From: Andrena cerasifolii
Taxonomy: Eukaryota > Arthropoda > Insecta > Hymenoptera > Andrenidae
Direction of reading: 5' to 3'
Assembly: GCF_050908995.1 (NCBI RefSeq)
Contig: NC_135120.1
Span: 248,001 to 312,000, forward strand
DNA: 64,000 bases
Part shown: positions 44,858 through 55,336 of the stretch, piece by piece
Layout of the letters: every line of letters begins with the position of its first letter
How positions within the stretch are numbered: the first letter of the stretch is position 1
Position numbers and translations under genes: made by a program
The notes under the pieces: model-generated
What the model was told of the DNA's origin: nothing
The model's database searches: none
The model's input: the letters and a program-made list of their open reading frames with translations, nothing else

Positions 44858-45170
44858 CTTCCAGAAACTTGTGCGAAAGAAGGTGCAAGCCTGTGCACCC
44901 TCTTCATTTCTATTCAAGCCTGTGCGTCCCCTTCATTTCTATAAGCTTTACATAGAAACTCTAAATTAAAAATAATTTGCTGGTATAAAAATATCTGTCA
45001 ATTTAAATGCAATTTGTTACAATATATTATTTTAAACATGCGTGGTACAAATTTCCAGAAACTTGTGCGAAAGAAGATGCTTCTCTGTCGCACCTTTTCC
45101 GGACAACTTCCAACTCTGTGCGGCGCCTTCGTTTCTATAAGCTCTACATAAACAGTCCATTAACAAATTT
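44858..45170 (+). repeat. Diverged direct duplication
   Basis: TTCCAGAAACTTGTGCGAAA occurs at about 44858 and 45053. Each is followed within about 100 bp by TTCRTTTCTATAAGCTYTACATA. Period about 190 bp. The first copy carries an extra internal duplication (CCTGTGCRYCC...CTTCATTTCTAT, twice). Confidence 0.7.
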
Positions 45171-45431
45171 TGGCGACATACCTTGTTAATTGAGACAATA
45201 ATTCAATGTCCTATATGGTGTAAAAACTCGTGACATTTAAAAAATGTTGACAACTTACCTTATTTGACACTTGGCAGATTATGATTGATTGACACTAGCT
45301 AGGTTACGTTTACCTTGACAGCTGTGCTCTCTGTCTGGCTGTCACGTGACAACAATTTGCTACGCGATTGGCCGAAACCTTCATCAAATGAACGACGTGC
45401 CTGAGAGACATTTCCTCACTCTTTCATGCTC

Positions 45432-46106
45432 TTAGACCATGCTCCTCTCTTGCCAACACTTGACGATAACGATTCATAAGGCTGCCGTCTCATTTTTGAT
45501 ATGGTCCGAATCGATCGAAACGTCCCCAGTAAACAAACGGACCTTTATGAAACTACTGCGGTCGATAAAAAGAACTTGTACAAGGGTGACATCGCCAGGT
45601 ACTCTGTGTAGACGAATTTTTTACGCATAGTACATACTCTAACTGTTTTCAAACCCTTTGGGACTTATTCTAACTTTACCTTTACTTTTCTTTCCTATTA
45701 CATTTGTGTAATCTTGTTCAAACTTTGCGCCTCTAGAGTTTACGCTACACGACGTTAGGTTAGTACATTATAAACCCCATAATGTAACTAGGCGGCCATA
45801 TTTTAACATGGCGAAAAGTGGGAAAGCGCAGTAGAAGACGAAAATGAGCTGCAGATCGAGCACACTTTATGTCCTTATATCATGGTTACCACATCATCTG
45901 TTCTCTCTGTCTCTACCGCGCTGTTATCACTTCTCTCTTTGTATCGAGAAGTCTTGAAGGAATATGGCACGAGAGCTGCGTCTATCGTCAGAGCCTCGCT
46001 GAACGTAGCAATAATGAAAGACAGAGAGCTAAGGGAGTGTAGGAAGGAAAGATGGAAAGATACCAAACCTGATATAATTTGAAATATAATTATTAACGAT
46101 ATTACA
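45432..46106 (+). repeat. Dispersed repeat, copy 1, interrupted on its right by the Gypsy LTR
   Basis: Matches the inverse of 58985-59360: CTCTGTGTAGACGAATTTTT, CTACTGCGGTCGATAAA, and a region encoding REVLKEYGTRAAS then LNVAIMKDRELRECRKERWK, ending DTKPDII-stop. The 46-residue tail differs at two positions between copies. The match stops exactly at GATATTACA (46106), where the LTR begins; in the other copy the repeat continues. Identity of the encoded peptide unknown. Confidence 0.7.
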
Positions 46107-46510
46107 TGTTAGCATCACCGATTTTAAGGGTAAGGTCGAGGACGGATGGCTCCACGCTGTCCTGCCTTCGATGGTTTATGACTGGAATTTAGGCTGCATG
46201 TATTCCTGAATGGGGGTGCATGAGACTAAACAGTCCTGGCGACGGGCGATGGCTGGCGACCACTTTGGGTCTTCCAACTATCGGGTGTCGAAGGATTGCT
46301 TGTTTGAATGTAGAGAGAGAGAGTTTTGTTATGGCAAACGGCCTGACGCCGTATTGCCAAAGAATAGGGACTCTGTTCCTGGAGGATCTGGCACCGGAGT
46401 GGGGAAGGCTATGCTTTCTGGTATGCGAACTGTGAGAGACCGCTCAGTCCTTACCCCAGAACTGTCCTGGATCGAGCCTCGTTGCTACCCTTAGAAAGTA
46501 ATTTCTAACA
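46107..46510 (+). mobile_element. 5' LTR of a Gypsy-type retrotransposon
   Basis: Starts TGTTAG and ends CTAACA, the expected inverted LTR ends. The left junction is proven by comparison with the uninterrupted repeat copy at 58985. The gag ATG follows 57 bp after the right end. GAAGTGGGATACTAG immediately downstream is the expected place of the primer-binding site, but the tRNA was not identified. The 3' LTR is missing. Confidence 0.65.
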
Positions 46511-46566
46511 TCAGAAGTGGGATACTAGCATAGAAGTCTACTGTGTTAGCGAATCAACGTCTGAAG

Positions 46567-47346
46567 ATGGCAGAACAAGGTAGTGCAGTTAGTGAACCAA
46601 GTGCACCGTCGTTCGAAGCGCTTTTCAAGAAAATCATGGAAAGTTCAATGAATCGTGTGCCGAGTACTTCTACCACAACGCCCGCGCATGTAGCGGAAGC
46701 GATACCGGAATTTGGAGGTGTGGATATTGGAGATAATGCTGAGAAGTGGTGTGATATTGTGAAGAAGGCTACAGAGACATTACCCCTTACTCAGCGATTA
46801 AATTTAGAGACCCATGCGTTGACGGGATCGGCTAAGACATGGTACGCGTCATGGCATGGTCATCCAAGAACGTGGCAGAAATTCCGGGAAGATATTTGTG
46901 CGGAATTCATTTCGGGAGCCAGACTCTGTGAGCTGTTAGTTCGTGCTGTGACATATACAAGTGATGGTGCAAGATCCTCTTCGGAATACCTGCGTCATAA
47001 ACTAAAATATTATGAGCAAAGAGGAATTGAAGTTAAGTCAAAGGAGCTGATTAGCCTTGTGATTGGACATGTAGTTGATCCAACAGCGCGGCAATCTTTG
47101 ACAAATGCAAGTTACCAGATGACTGTGGCACTAAAGTCAGGAATCTCGCAATTTCAATTGGGGAAAAGGGATAAGGACAGTGATAAAAGGCCTCACCATG
47201 CTTCGCGGAAGCAAGACGATAGGAACCGTAAGGATGATAGAAAGCATAAAGACGATAATGACCGTAAACGGTGCTTTACGTGCAATGAGGTAGGACACTT
47301 ACAATTCGAGTGCCCGAAAAAAACGGAAGACGGATGGGTCCGGTAA
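46567..47346 (+). pseudogene. Gypsy-type gag with zinc knuckle
   Basis: 259 codons from ATG at 46567. Retrotransposon gag (capsid-like) region with WCDIVKKATETLPLTQRLNL and AKTWYASWHG, a basic linker (KRDKDSDKRPHHASRKQDDR), and a CCHC knuckle CFTCNEVGHLQFEC near residue 236. A second knuckle, CGFCFKNGHKESQC, lies just downstream but in the +1 frame. The frame changes at a run of seven A (47317-47323); the extra base there looks like an insertion and is followed by a premature stop at 47344-47346. Gag packages the element RNA. Confidence 0.8.
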
Positions 47347-48804
47347 TCGCCATCCCATTCCGAGACCCTCCAAGCAGCTGACCTGTGGCTTTTGTTTTAA
47401 AAACGGCCACAAAGAGTCTCAATGTTGGGCGAAACAGCGTGTACAGAGGGATGATCCAAAGGCCAGGAAGTCGATCACCGGCGGAAAGAAACTACGAGCG
47501 AATGTGGGTCATATCAATGACGTGGGTTTGACACCCATATTGTTTGAAGACATTTTGGTGCAATCTTTGTTGGATTCAGGCGCCGATAAATCAATGGTGC
47601 GTGAAGGGATTGCAAAACGTGCAGGTTGTAAAATTGAACCCTGTAACACGATAGTGCGAGGACTTAGTGGTGGACCCATAGGTGCCCTGGGTAATACCAA
47701 AGTTTTAATTCAAGCCAAGGATACAGCGGCCGAATTAGAATTTTTGGTGGTACCGGACATCAACTTGCCGTATGACGCAATTGTTGGCGATGATATATTG
47801 GATTACGAAAACTTGTGTGTCAAGAAAGTGAACGGGGAGAAAAGACTGTTGTATTTTCCCTTGGGATCGTCGAAGCTATCTGCGGAGCCGCAATGCAACC
47901 TGGCTGAGGAGCTGCTACCTGAGATTCGTCAACCCTTGGAGGTGTTATTACGGCGTTATGACCACATGTTAACGTCAGGTAACAAAGTTCGACCTGTGAA
48001 TACCGGTGAGTTGAGCATTGTTCTAAAAGTAAACAAGGTGGTGAGGTATCAACCGTATCGATTGTCATTTTCGCAAAGGGAAAAAGTCAGGGTAATAATT
48101 TGCGATTTATTAGAAAATGGTATTATACGCGATAGCGTTTCACCGTTCTCAAGTCCAATTCTTCTAGTTGCTAAAGCAAATGGTGATGATAGATTGTGTG
48201 TAGACTTTCGGGAAGTAAATAAAATAACAGTGAAAGACAGGTACCCTTTGCCTTTAACCGATAATCAATTAGATCGGTCAGGCAAAGGAAAATACTTTAC
48301 CAACTTTGATATGGCGTCGGGTTTTCATCAAATTCCGATAGCATATGATTCAATTGAGAAAACTGCTTTTGTTACACCGGATGGTCATTATGAGTACCTA
48401 CGAATGCCATTTGGTTTAGCAAATGCTCCTGCGGTTTTCCAAAGAGCAATTAATACTGCCTTAGGAAATTTGCGTTTTAGTATAGCGGTCGTATACCTAG
48501 ATGATATTTTGATCCTTTCACGAACTTTCAAGGAGGGATTGGAGGCCCTGAGTCGCGTACTGCACGCTTTAGATGTAGATGGTTTCTCGATTAATGTTAA
48601 GAAATGTAAATTCTTCCAAACCAATGTAGAGTATCTGGGTCGTGAGGTGTCGGCAGATGGTATACGTCCGAGTTCAAAAAAGATAAAGGCATTGGTAGAA
48701 ACGCCTGAGCCTACTAATGTTAAACAAGTTCGCCAATTTATGGGTCTCGCCAGTTATTTTCGGAAATTTGTTCCCGAGTTTGCTGCACGCGGTGCATGTA
48801 TTAG
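47347..48804 (+). pseudogene. Gypsy-type pol: protease and reverse transcriptase, truncated
   Basis: In the +1 frame relative to gag: second zinc knuckle, retropepsin SLLDSGADKSMV (catalytic Asp about residue 24 of the frame opened at 47504), then RT with LLENGIIRDSVSPFSSPILL, DDRLCVDFREVNKITVKDRY, FTNFDMASGFHQIPI, MPFGLANAPAVFQRAIN, the catalytic YLDDIL (48494) and LGREVSADGIRPSSKKI. The frame is open through RT, but the sequence ends at FVPEFAARGACI where the pogo-like transposon is inserted. RNase H, integrase and the 3' LTR were not found beyond it, so the copy is dead. This is a Ty3/Gypsy element. Confidence 0.9.
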
Positions 48805-49487
48805 TAACAAGGAAACATATCGAACCCGAAAATTCTGATTGTAATGAAACTCCGTACGATTGTAGAGCATGTCGGAGTATGTAAGAAACGATTTTTTTTC
48901 TGCGGAAAAACACTCTGAGGGGGTGAAATCAGCCCCCAAATTTTCAGCGATTTTTCGTTTTTCGAGTATAACTTTGTAACGGTGCGAAGTAGAAGAAATC
49001 CGTAAATGGACAAAATGTTCAGTGTTTGATGCCGTATAACGCGCTGCAAAAGAAATGTTTGTACGTCCAACAATTTATAAATAAATTAAAATTTTCGTTA
49101 TTTTACATATAATTTCTAACCGTGAGGGTTGGGGACGATCTTTTTCCGTGTAAAAGTTATAATTCGCAATGGTTTACTAAAATGTAAAAGGAAAAAATTT
49201 TGGTTCATTTGTTTATTTGTTTACAAAAAGAACCCCGCACTAATTACATGGGAAATTTAATCCCGGTTAATCTAGTTCATTTTTACATATGTTGTAGCTT
49301 ATGACCTGGTGAAGAAAAAATGTAATAGGCAAAAACGTCTGTGATGGATAATTATTGAGATACAGCTAATCAAACGGCAAAAAGGAAAGTTACGGTAGGC
49401 TCGCGCTACGCCTCACCTGAATATGTTAATTGCTGTAATCGACATTTAGATAGCAATGGTCATATTTTACAACCATTACTTTCCGCC

Positions 49488-51086
49488 TTGCGTTACATAA
49501 ATAGACCATTTGTAATAAAAGGGCAGCAGTTGCAAGCTTTTCTACAGGCACTTCGAGATGTAGCGAACAGTAAAAATTGCTACGACAATGAAAACTGTTT
49601 TACAGATGATGATTTTAAGACTGTAGCACCTATTACAAAAGAACAGTTTCAGGATCTGTATACATACTGCGATCGAGTGCCTCAAGAACACGGTTTCCGA
49701 AACATTAGTAAAAAAGACCTTTTGACTTTTTTATGTAAGTTACGGCAAGGATTATCTGACGAATTTCTTAAAGTCATTTTTCGATATTCCTCTAGACAGT
49801 CGGTAAGTTTAGCTATTACCAAAGTTCGACAGTCTTTATTACAAAGATTTGTCCCGATGAATATTGGTTTTCAAGCAATAACTCGAGATGAATATATAAC
49901 GAATCATGTTACGTCTTTTGCAAATGAGTTATATAATTCTGAACCGAGTATTTCAAAAGTAATTGCTTATATTGATAGGACTTATTCGTATATTAACAAA
50001 AGTAGTAACTTTCGTGATTTACGACAAACGTATTCCGTACATAAAGGTCGACATTTGGTAAAACCAGCGTTAATAGTTGCTCCAGATGGATATATACTGA
50101 CTATTCAAGGACCATACTTTTCTGACTCGCGAAATAATGATGCTCGAATGTTAAATAGCGAATTTGAACGCGACGTGAATGATATGAGACAATGGTTCCA
50201 AGATGGCGATATTTTCGTATTAGATCGTGGGTATCGAGATGCCCAACCGTTACTACGTGAATTAGGCATTGATTACAGGATGCCAGCCTTACTTGAATGC
50301 CATCAGAAACAACTATCTACTGAAGAGGCAAATGAGTCTCGATTGGTGACGAAAACAAGATGGATAGTTGAAACTAGAAATGGGCATATTAAGTCTATTT
50401 TTAAGTTTTTTAACCACATAATTAATGTGCACCATATTCATCATTTTGGTGAATTTTATAATATTGCAGGGGCTATAATTAACAAATATCACCCGCTAAT
50501 TTCAATGGAAGGCGCTAATACAGAATTGGCACAAGAACTTCTTCATAAGTCCAAAGAAGTTAATGTTGTGCACGCACGAGTTGAAATTGAAAGGCTGCGC
50601 TATAGAAATGCAATGTGGATACATTTAAATGACGAGCATTTACATAATTTTCCGCACCTGACCTTAGAATATTTACGAGATTTAACGATTGGAACATTCC
50701 AGGTTCGTCTGGCACGATCTTACGTTCAGGATAAAATGCAGCGTGACGACACAGAAGAGTTTCAATTAGATTCGCTCCTTGACGAACCTGGTCTCATAAG
50801 GGTACGAGTGTTTTCACGGTTTAGAAATGCTACAAAACATCAAATATTTATAGCATACAACATTCTTGAATCAGATGGTGTAGACGATGATACCGAGCCA
50901 ATTTTAGGTTATTATTGTACCTGTAAATCTGGTGTAAGGACCCTTGGTACATGTTCACATGTGGCAAGTGTGCTATGGTACCTAGGGTATGCAAGGTATC
51001 AAGACAATGTTCGTTATCCGTCTTCGTTATTGTTAGAAACAATATTAGATGCTGCTCACAGACCACCGCAACAACATCCAAACTAG
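49488..51086 (+). CDS. Spy/ISL2EU-like DDE transposase with C-terminal SWIM-type motif
   Basis: 532 codons without interruption. Residues about 75-125 form an HTH-like region (KDLLTFLCKLRQGLSDEFLK, SVSLAITKVRQSLL). The catalytic core has D163 (AYIDRTYSYI), D246 (IFVLDRGYRDAQPLL) and E295 (RWIVETRNGHIKSIF), the pattern of IS5/PIF-Harbinger-type enzymes. C477, C479, C489 and H491 (YYCTCKSG...GTCSHVA) give a SWIM-like CxCn..CxH zinc site. The frame is open upstream to 49359 and contains no Met near position 49488 (the codon there is TTG). An N-terminal stretch with VNCCNRHLDSNGHILQPL precedes it, so the true start is probably in an upstream exon or further 5'. The enzyme would act on the flanking 185-bp TIRs. 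Coding sequence looks functional. Confidence 0.8.
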   Translation: MRYINRPFVIKGQQLQAFLQALRDVANSKNCYDNENCFTDDDFKTVAPITKEQFQDLYTYCDRVPQEHGFRNISKKDLLTFLCKLRQGLSDEFLKVIFRYSSRQSVSLAITKVRQSLLQRFVPMNIGFQAITRDEYITNHVTSFANELYNSEPSISKVIAYIDRTYSYINKSSNFRDLRQTYSVHKGRHLVKPALIVAPDGYILTIQGPYFSDSRNNDARMLNSEFERDVNDMRQWFQDGDIFVLDRGYRDAQPLLRELGIDYRMPALLECHQKQLSTEEANESRLVTKTRWIVETRNGHIKSIFKFFNHIINVHHIHHFGEFYNIAGAIINKYHPLISMEGANTELAQELLHKSKEVNVVHARVEIERLRYRNAMWIHLNDEHLHNFPHLTLEYLRDLTIGTFQVRLARSYVQDKMQRDDTEEFQLDSLLDEPGLIRVRVFSRFRNATKHQIFIAYNILESDGVDDDTEPILGYYCTCKSGVRTLGTCSHVASVLWYLGYARYQDNVRYPSSLLLETILDAAHRPPQQHPN

Positions 51087-51402
51087 AACTTCAATATTGC
51101 TAATTCTGACTGAGTTGTCTTTAGTAAAGTTCGAGGAAAGCAGCTTTCTCAACGATTCGGATGATTTTTAAATATGTTGAAGTCATCAACATATGGAATA
51201 ACCTTTTACTATACATATACGTATGTTTCGGTTGGCCACAGTTTTCGAATTATGCGAAAATATGTTTTAATGTTAGGTGAACCTGTAGAAGGACCACTCC
51301 CTGATAGTTTTGGATAGAATGTTTTTTAATACCTCTGTATATATATAAAACTATATATAATATCAATATAAATATAAAATATAATATAAAACTGTAGATA
51401 TA

Positions 51403-52591
51403 CAGGGTGTCCCACTAAGGAGTGGACAGCGCGATATCTCTTAAAGTATTGTCGATAAAAATATAAAAAAAAAGGGAATTGCATGGTTCGAGGGGGCCCA
51501 TTTATTAGCGCGAACGAATTTTGTTTTCGATTATTATTTTAAAAGATACGATGGTCAAGTTCGGTTTTTCAAATGGAACTATTTTTTTTTGAAGACCTGA
51601 GTTGATAGTGCGTTCCAAGACAAATTCAATAAGCTTTAATGTATACACTTTATTTCCACTGGTTTTTAAGATATTGCGCTTGCAAATTTACTGATTTTCA
51701 CAGCAAGAAACCCCTCTGAAATGGCAAAAACCGGGGGCGGTCTTACTGACGCCACGGGTGGCACTGCCTGTTGAAATGGATACTTACCTGCCAAAGGTCT
51801 ACGCCAGAAATGGCAGGCCCAAAGGCTGGACAATTCTTTTCCGTCAGAAATGCTACTTAGGTAGGTACATCTGCGGTATCGAGAAGCGCATCGTTACTTT
51901 TATTTCGCACTTGCTTCTACGCTCGGATGGCCGGTTCTTTTGGGAGGGATGCAAGTTCGATTGGTTCTGATACAATCTGCTCCCTATGGTTGAAATTTAG
52001 TCTAGCAACTTTCACTCCTCATAACCTAACCAATCCAACTTGCATCCCTCCCAAAAGAACCGGCCATCCGAGCGTAGAAGCAAGTGCGAAATAAAAGTAA
52101 CGATGCGCTTCTCGATACCGCAGATGTACCTACCTAAGTAGCATTTCTGACGGAAAAGAATTGTCCAGCTTTTGGGCCTGCGAACCCTGTCGTAGACCTT
52201 TGGCAGGTAGGTATCAGTTTCAACAGGCAATGCCACCCGTAGCGCCAGTAAGACCGACCCCGGTCCTTCCTATTTCAGAGGGTTTTCTTCCAGTGAAAAT
52301 CAGTAATTTTGCAAGCGCAATATCTTTAAAACCAGTGGAAATAAAGTGTATACATTAAAGCTTATTGAATTTGTCTTGGAACGCACTATCAACTCAGGTC
52401 TTCGAAAAAAATAGTTCCATTTGAAAAACCGAACTTGACCATCGTATCTTTTAAAATAATAATCGAAAACAAAATTCGTTCGCGCTAATAAATGGGCCCC
52501 CTCGAACCATGCAATTCCCTATTTTTTTTATATTTTTATCGACAATACTTTAAGAGATATCGCGCTGTCCACTCCTTAGTGGGACACCCTG
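51403..52591. mobile_element. 1.19-kb palindromic MITE (copy B of the CAGGGTGTCCCAC family)
   Basis: TA at 51401-51402 and 52592-52593. Ends CAGGGTGTCCCACTAAGGAG and its inverse. The arms match inversely through to a centre near 52000. It is about 95 percent like the outer 600 bp of each arm of copy A (15531-17981) but lacks copy A's inner 1.2 kb. It lies in the 3' non-coding part of the Spy element. Confidence 0.9.
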
Positions 52592-53716
52592 TATAAAAAA
52601 ACAGGAACAATGGCAAAAAAGCAGTTGCTTGCGAAAATACTGTATAACGTTATGTCAACGTTCTGTACGATTCGTAACGATTGTACTCCACTAGTATGTA
52701 ATTTTACCCAGGAGAGAATCCTTTTCAATGTATGTATACAGATGAGGCGGTAGCTTTTCTAGAATTGCACCCTATCTTTGCTTACCCGCTTCTAGAAAAA
52801 ACAAGGAATAAGGAGAGTTGCGTCCTGCCGATACGAGACAGCGCGAGCCTACCGTAACTTTTCTTTTTGCCGTTTGATTAGCCGTATCTCAATAATTATC
52901 CATCACAGACGTTTTTGCCTATTACATTTTTTGTTCACCAGGTCATAAGCTACAACATATGTGAAAATGAACGAGATTAACCGGGATTAAATTTCCCATG
53001 TAATTAGTGCGGGGTTCTTTTCCGCCTTTGTCCATATTACTACCATCTGCCACTTGACAATCGAGGATTTCGATGAAACTTGATATACAAGCACACCATT
53101 TGGAACTATTCGACAATTATTTGTCTGTATCGGCGGAAATTCATGTTTACAGGGTGAAACTACTCCCTCAAGATTTAGGGGTGGGAACCTTCTAAAGCGT
53201 ATAACCGAAAAAGTAATAGACATAGAAAGAAATGTTAAATACAAAAATTACTTGAATTTTTATGAGCAATAATATAACGGAAGTGCAACAGGAACGAAAT
53301 CCTAGGTGGCGTCACAGTAGCCGTAAAATGTATAAAGTACGCGTAAAATGTATTTCCAAACAGTAGTTGCACTCCAGGTGTGTCGTTTTCATTTTTTTTT
53401 TTTGTATTTATGGGAACAATGTGTCAACGTTGAGATTGTGCTCGATTAGGAAAATCCAAAATGCAAAGCATTGTCAAGACACATTCCAGCCGACGTTAGG
53501 TCGAAAGTAACATTCAAAATCTGATCGGAACGTAACAGAATATACAGGCAAATAGGTATGCAATCAAAAGTGCTACAGATGAATGTACGGCATCAACGAG
53601 GGTATCTTTATCAATGTCTTTACATACGTGAATGATTCTCGAAGACAGTATAATCATTACGATACATATTACCACTGGCAATTCTAACAGTATTGCCGTA
53701 GAAGAATGTTACACTT

Positions 53717-55336
53717 CTATGAAGAATGTGCGTGGTAGTGAAAGGCTTCGAAGAAATGATGAAAGCATAAGAACTTGTCGCACCATGCACAACGAATAAC
53801 AGCTGGCGCTCCACAGAAGGCACATTTAGGTGGATCTATGTTTTCTTGATTTTTAAAAGCAATATCCACAGGATGTTCAAACGTCGGTTTACAATTAGTA
53901 GGTATGTACCCACGTTTGTACCATCCATACCTGAACAAGGCATTGTATCTTGGTGCAGGCAATTGATTGTGAGTTAGTGATTGTAGTTTTATTATATTGT
54001 TACGCAAATGCAAATTAACGTCTATGTTTAAAAGGAGTACTGTATCTGAAAATTTTCTCACGAAGCCTTTCCATACCCGAAATCCGTATACGTCAAGCGG
54101 TTGTATCATACCGGTTGTTTTCTTTGGAATAGTGTAAATGGCGACTTGTTTATTGTTGGGAACAAGTTCCAACATAGAAGCTGGACAATGCCCAGTCCAG
54201 GGATCTAACAGAAGAGCACTTGAGGTCTGTGTATTAGATATGTATACATTAGTAAACCATTCATGAAATAATTGTGTGCTTAATTTTCCTGATTTTGATG
54301 CCTGTATATGTACGTTTGGAGTATTAAATAATGTTTTCTTCACTTGAGGACCAAACGTTCCACTTGATTCTTTCAGCACGACTAGAAGGGGAGACATGAG
54401 TTTCCCAGCTGCAGAGATTACGGGTAATATGGTATACCTATGTGTCATTGCTGAAAGGGACTGAACAACTGTTTCCACCTTTTTCGTGCCTTCAACTGCT
54501 AACGTACGACCAGAATGCATTTCAAGGTTGAAATTGCTTTCGTCCGCGTTATACACATGTTCCAGGCCGACAATGTCAATTATACTTTTGATCATGTTAA
54601 CAAACTCTGTAGCACTGTTTTCCAAAGTTGCAGCGTCCACCACGTAAGAGCGGGTAATAAACTTATTTATCTTCCGAGATACAATATTATAATGTCTTTT
54701 AAAATTTAATATCCACATTGGCGAGGCTTTAAAATTTTGAAGAGAAACCGCTATATTTGCTTCTAACGCCCATTGTCGCAAATCAGTATCATGGATTATA
54801 GCGTTTACGTTCGTAGAAGCACTAAACTGATTAAAAACAGAACGGGATATTTGCATTAGTTTTTCCCTTCGATTCCCTCCCTTTTCTAAAGAATGCTCCC
54901 ACCTGTATAACTGTGACACCGATTTTACCTTTCTGAACTTTTGTCTAACGCTCTCAAGTGACAGACGCTTTTTCTTACCACCTTTCCAATAATCGACTGC
55001 GTTTTGTTTGTATTCCAAGTCCACGAGCTCACCTTCTTCTGGAACGCAGGCTTGTTCTTCATCTTGCGTTGACTCAAATACCTCAAGTAAGTCTTCTGGC
55101 GATAGTGCCTCTTCATCAACGAACTCTTCTTAATGTAGTCGAAATGGTTGAAGGAATTCCAACGTCGTGTCTGTTTCCACGGTAAAAGTTGTGTCCTCGA
55201 CACTTCTTCGTATAGTATCTGCTACAATATCGTGCAGTTCCACCTCTTGTTGGTTCGCATCCGGTCGATTTATATTCGCTACGTCGAATGTTGTCATGAG
55301 CAACTGGATAACACGAACAGGATTTATTCGCGCCAT
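53717..55336 (-). pseudogene. Pogo-like DDD transposase with C-terminal zinc cluster, one in-frame stop
   Basis: ATG at 55336 opens an N-terminal acidic region that reaches an in-frame TAA (55130-55132). The same frame then continues without a break (EEFVDEEALSPEDLLEV) into the main body to 53717, about 540 codons in all. The body has an HTH region (RLSLESVRQKFRKVKSVSQL), then catalytic Asp residues in YNADESNFNLEMHSGRTL, LLLDPWTGHCPASM and IQPLDVYGFRVWK, with 36 residues between the second and third, typical of pogo-type DDE_1 enzymes. The C-terminal CAFCGAPAVIRCAWCDKFLC plus two His is a zinc cluster. Apart from the single stop everything looks intact, so inactivation is recent, or an alternative start or splice bypasses the stop. 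Confidence 0.85.

Larger units (their letters stand above)
49230..53017 (+). mobile_element. Spy-like transposon, inserted between AAAAA and TTTT without duplication
   Basis: TIRs of about 185 bp: GAACCCCGCACTAATTACAT at the left (49230) and its inverse at the right (to 53017), continuing through GTAACTTTCCTTTTTGCCG-type sequence near the inner ends. The left flank is TTACAAAAA and the right flank TTTTCCGCC. The intact TIR of the host element (inverse of about 56135-56160) reads TTACAAAAATTTTCCGCC, so nothing was duplicated or lost. Precise insertion at AAA/TTT with no duplication is the defining behaviour of Spy elements (relatives of IS5, ISL2EU and PIF/Harbinger). It encodes an IS5-like DDE transposase and was later hit by the MITE at 51403-52591. 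Confidence 0.85.
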
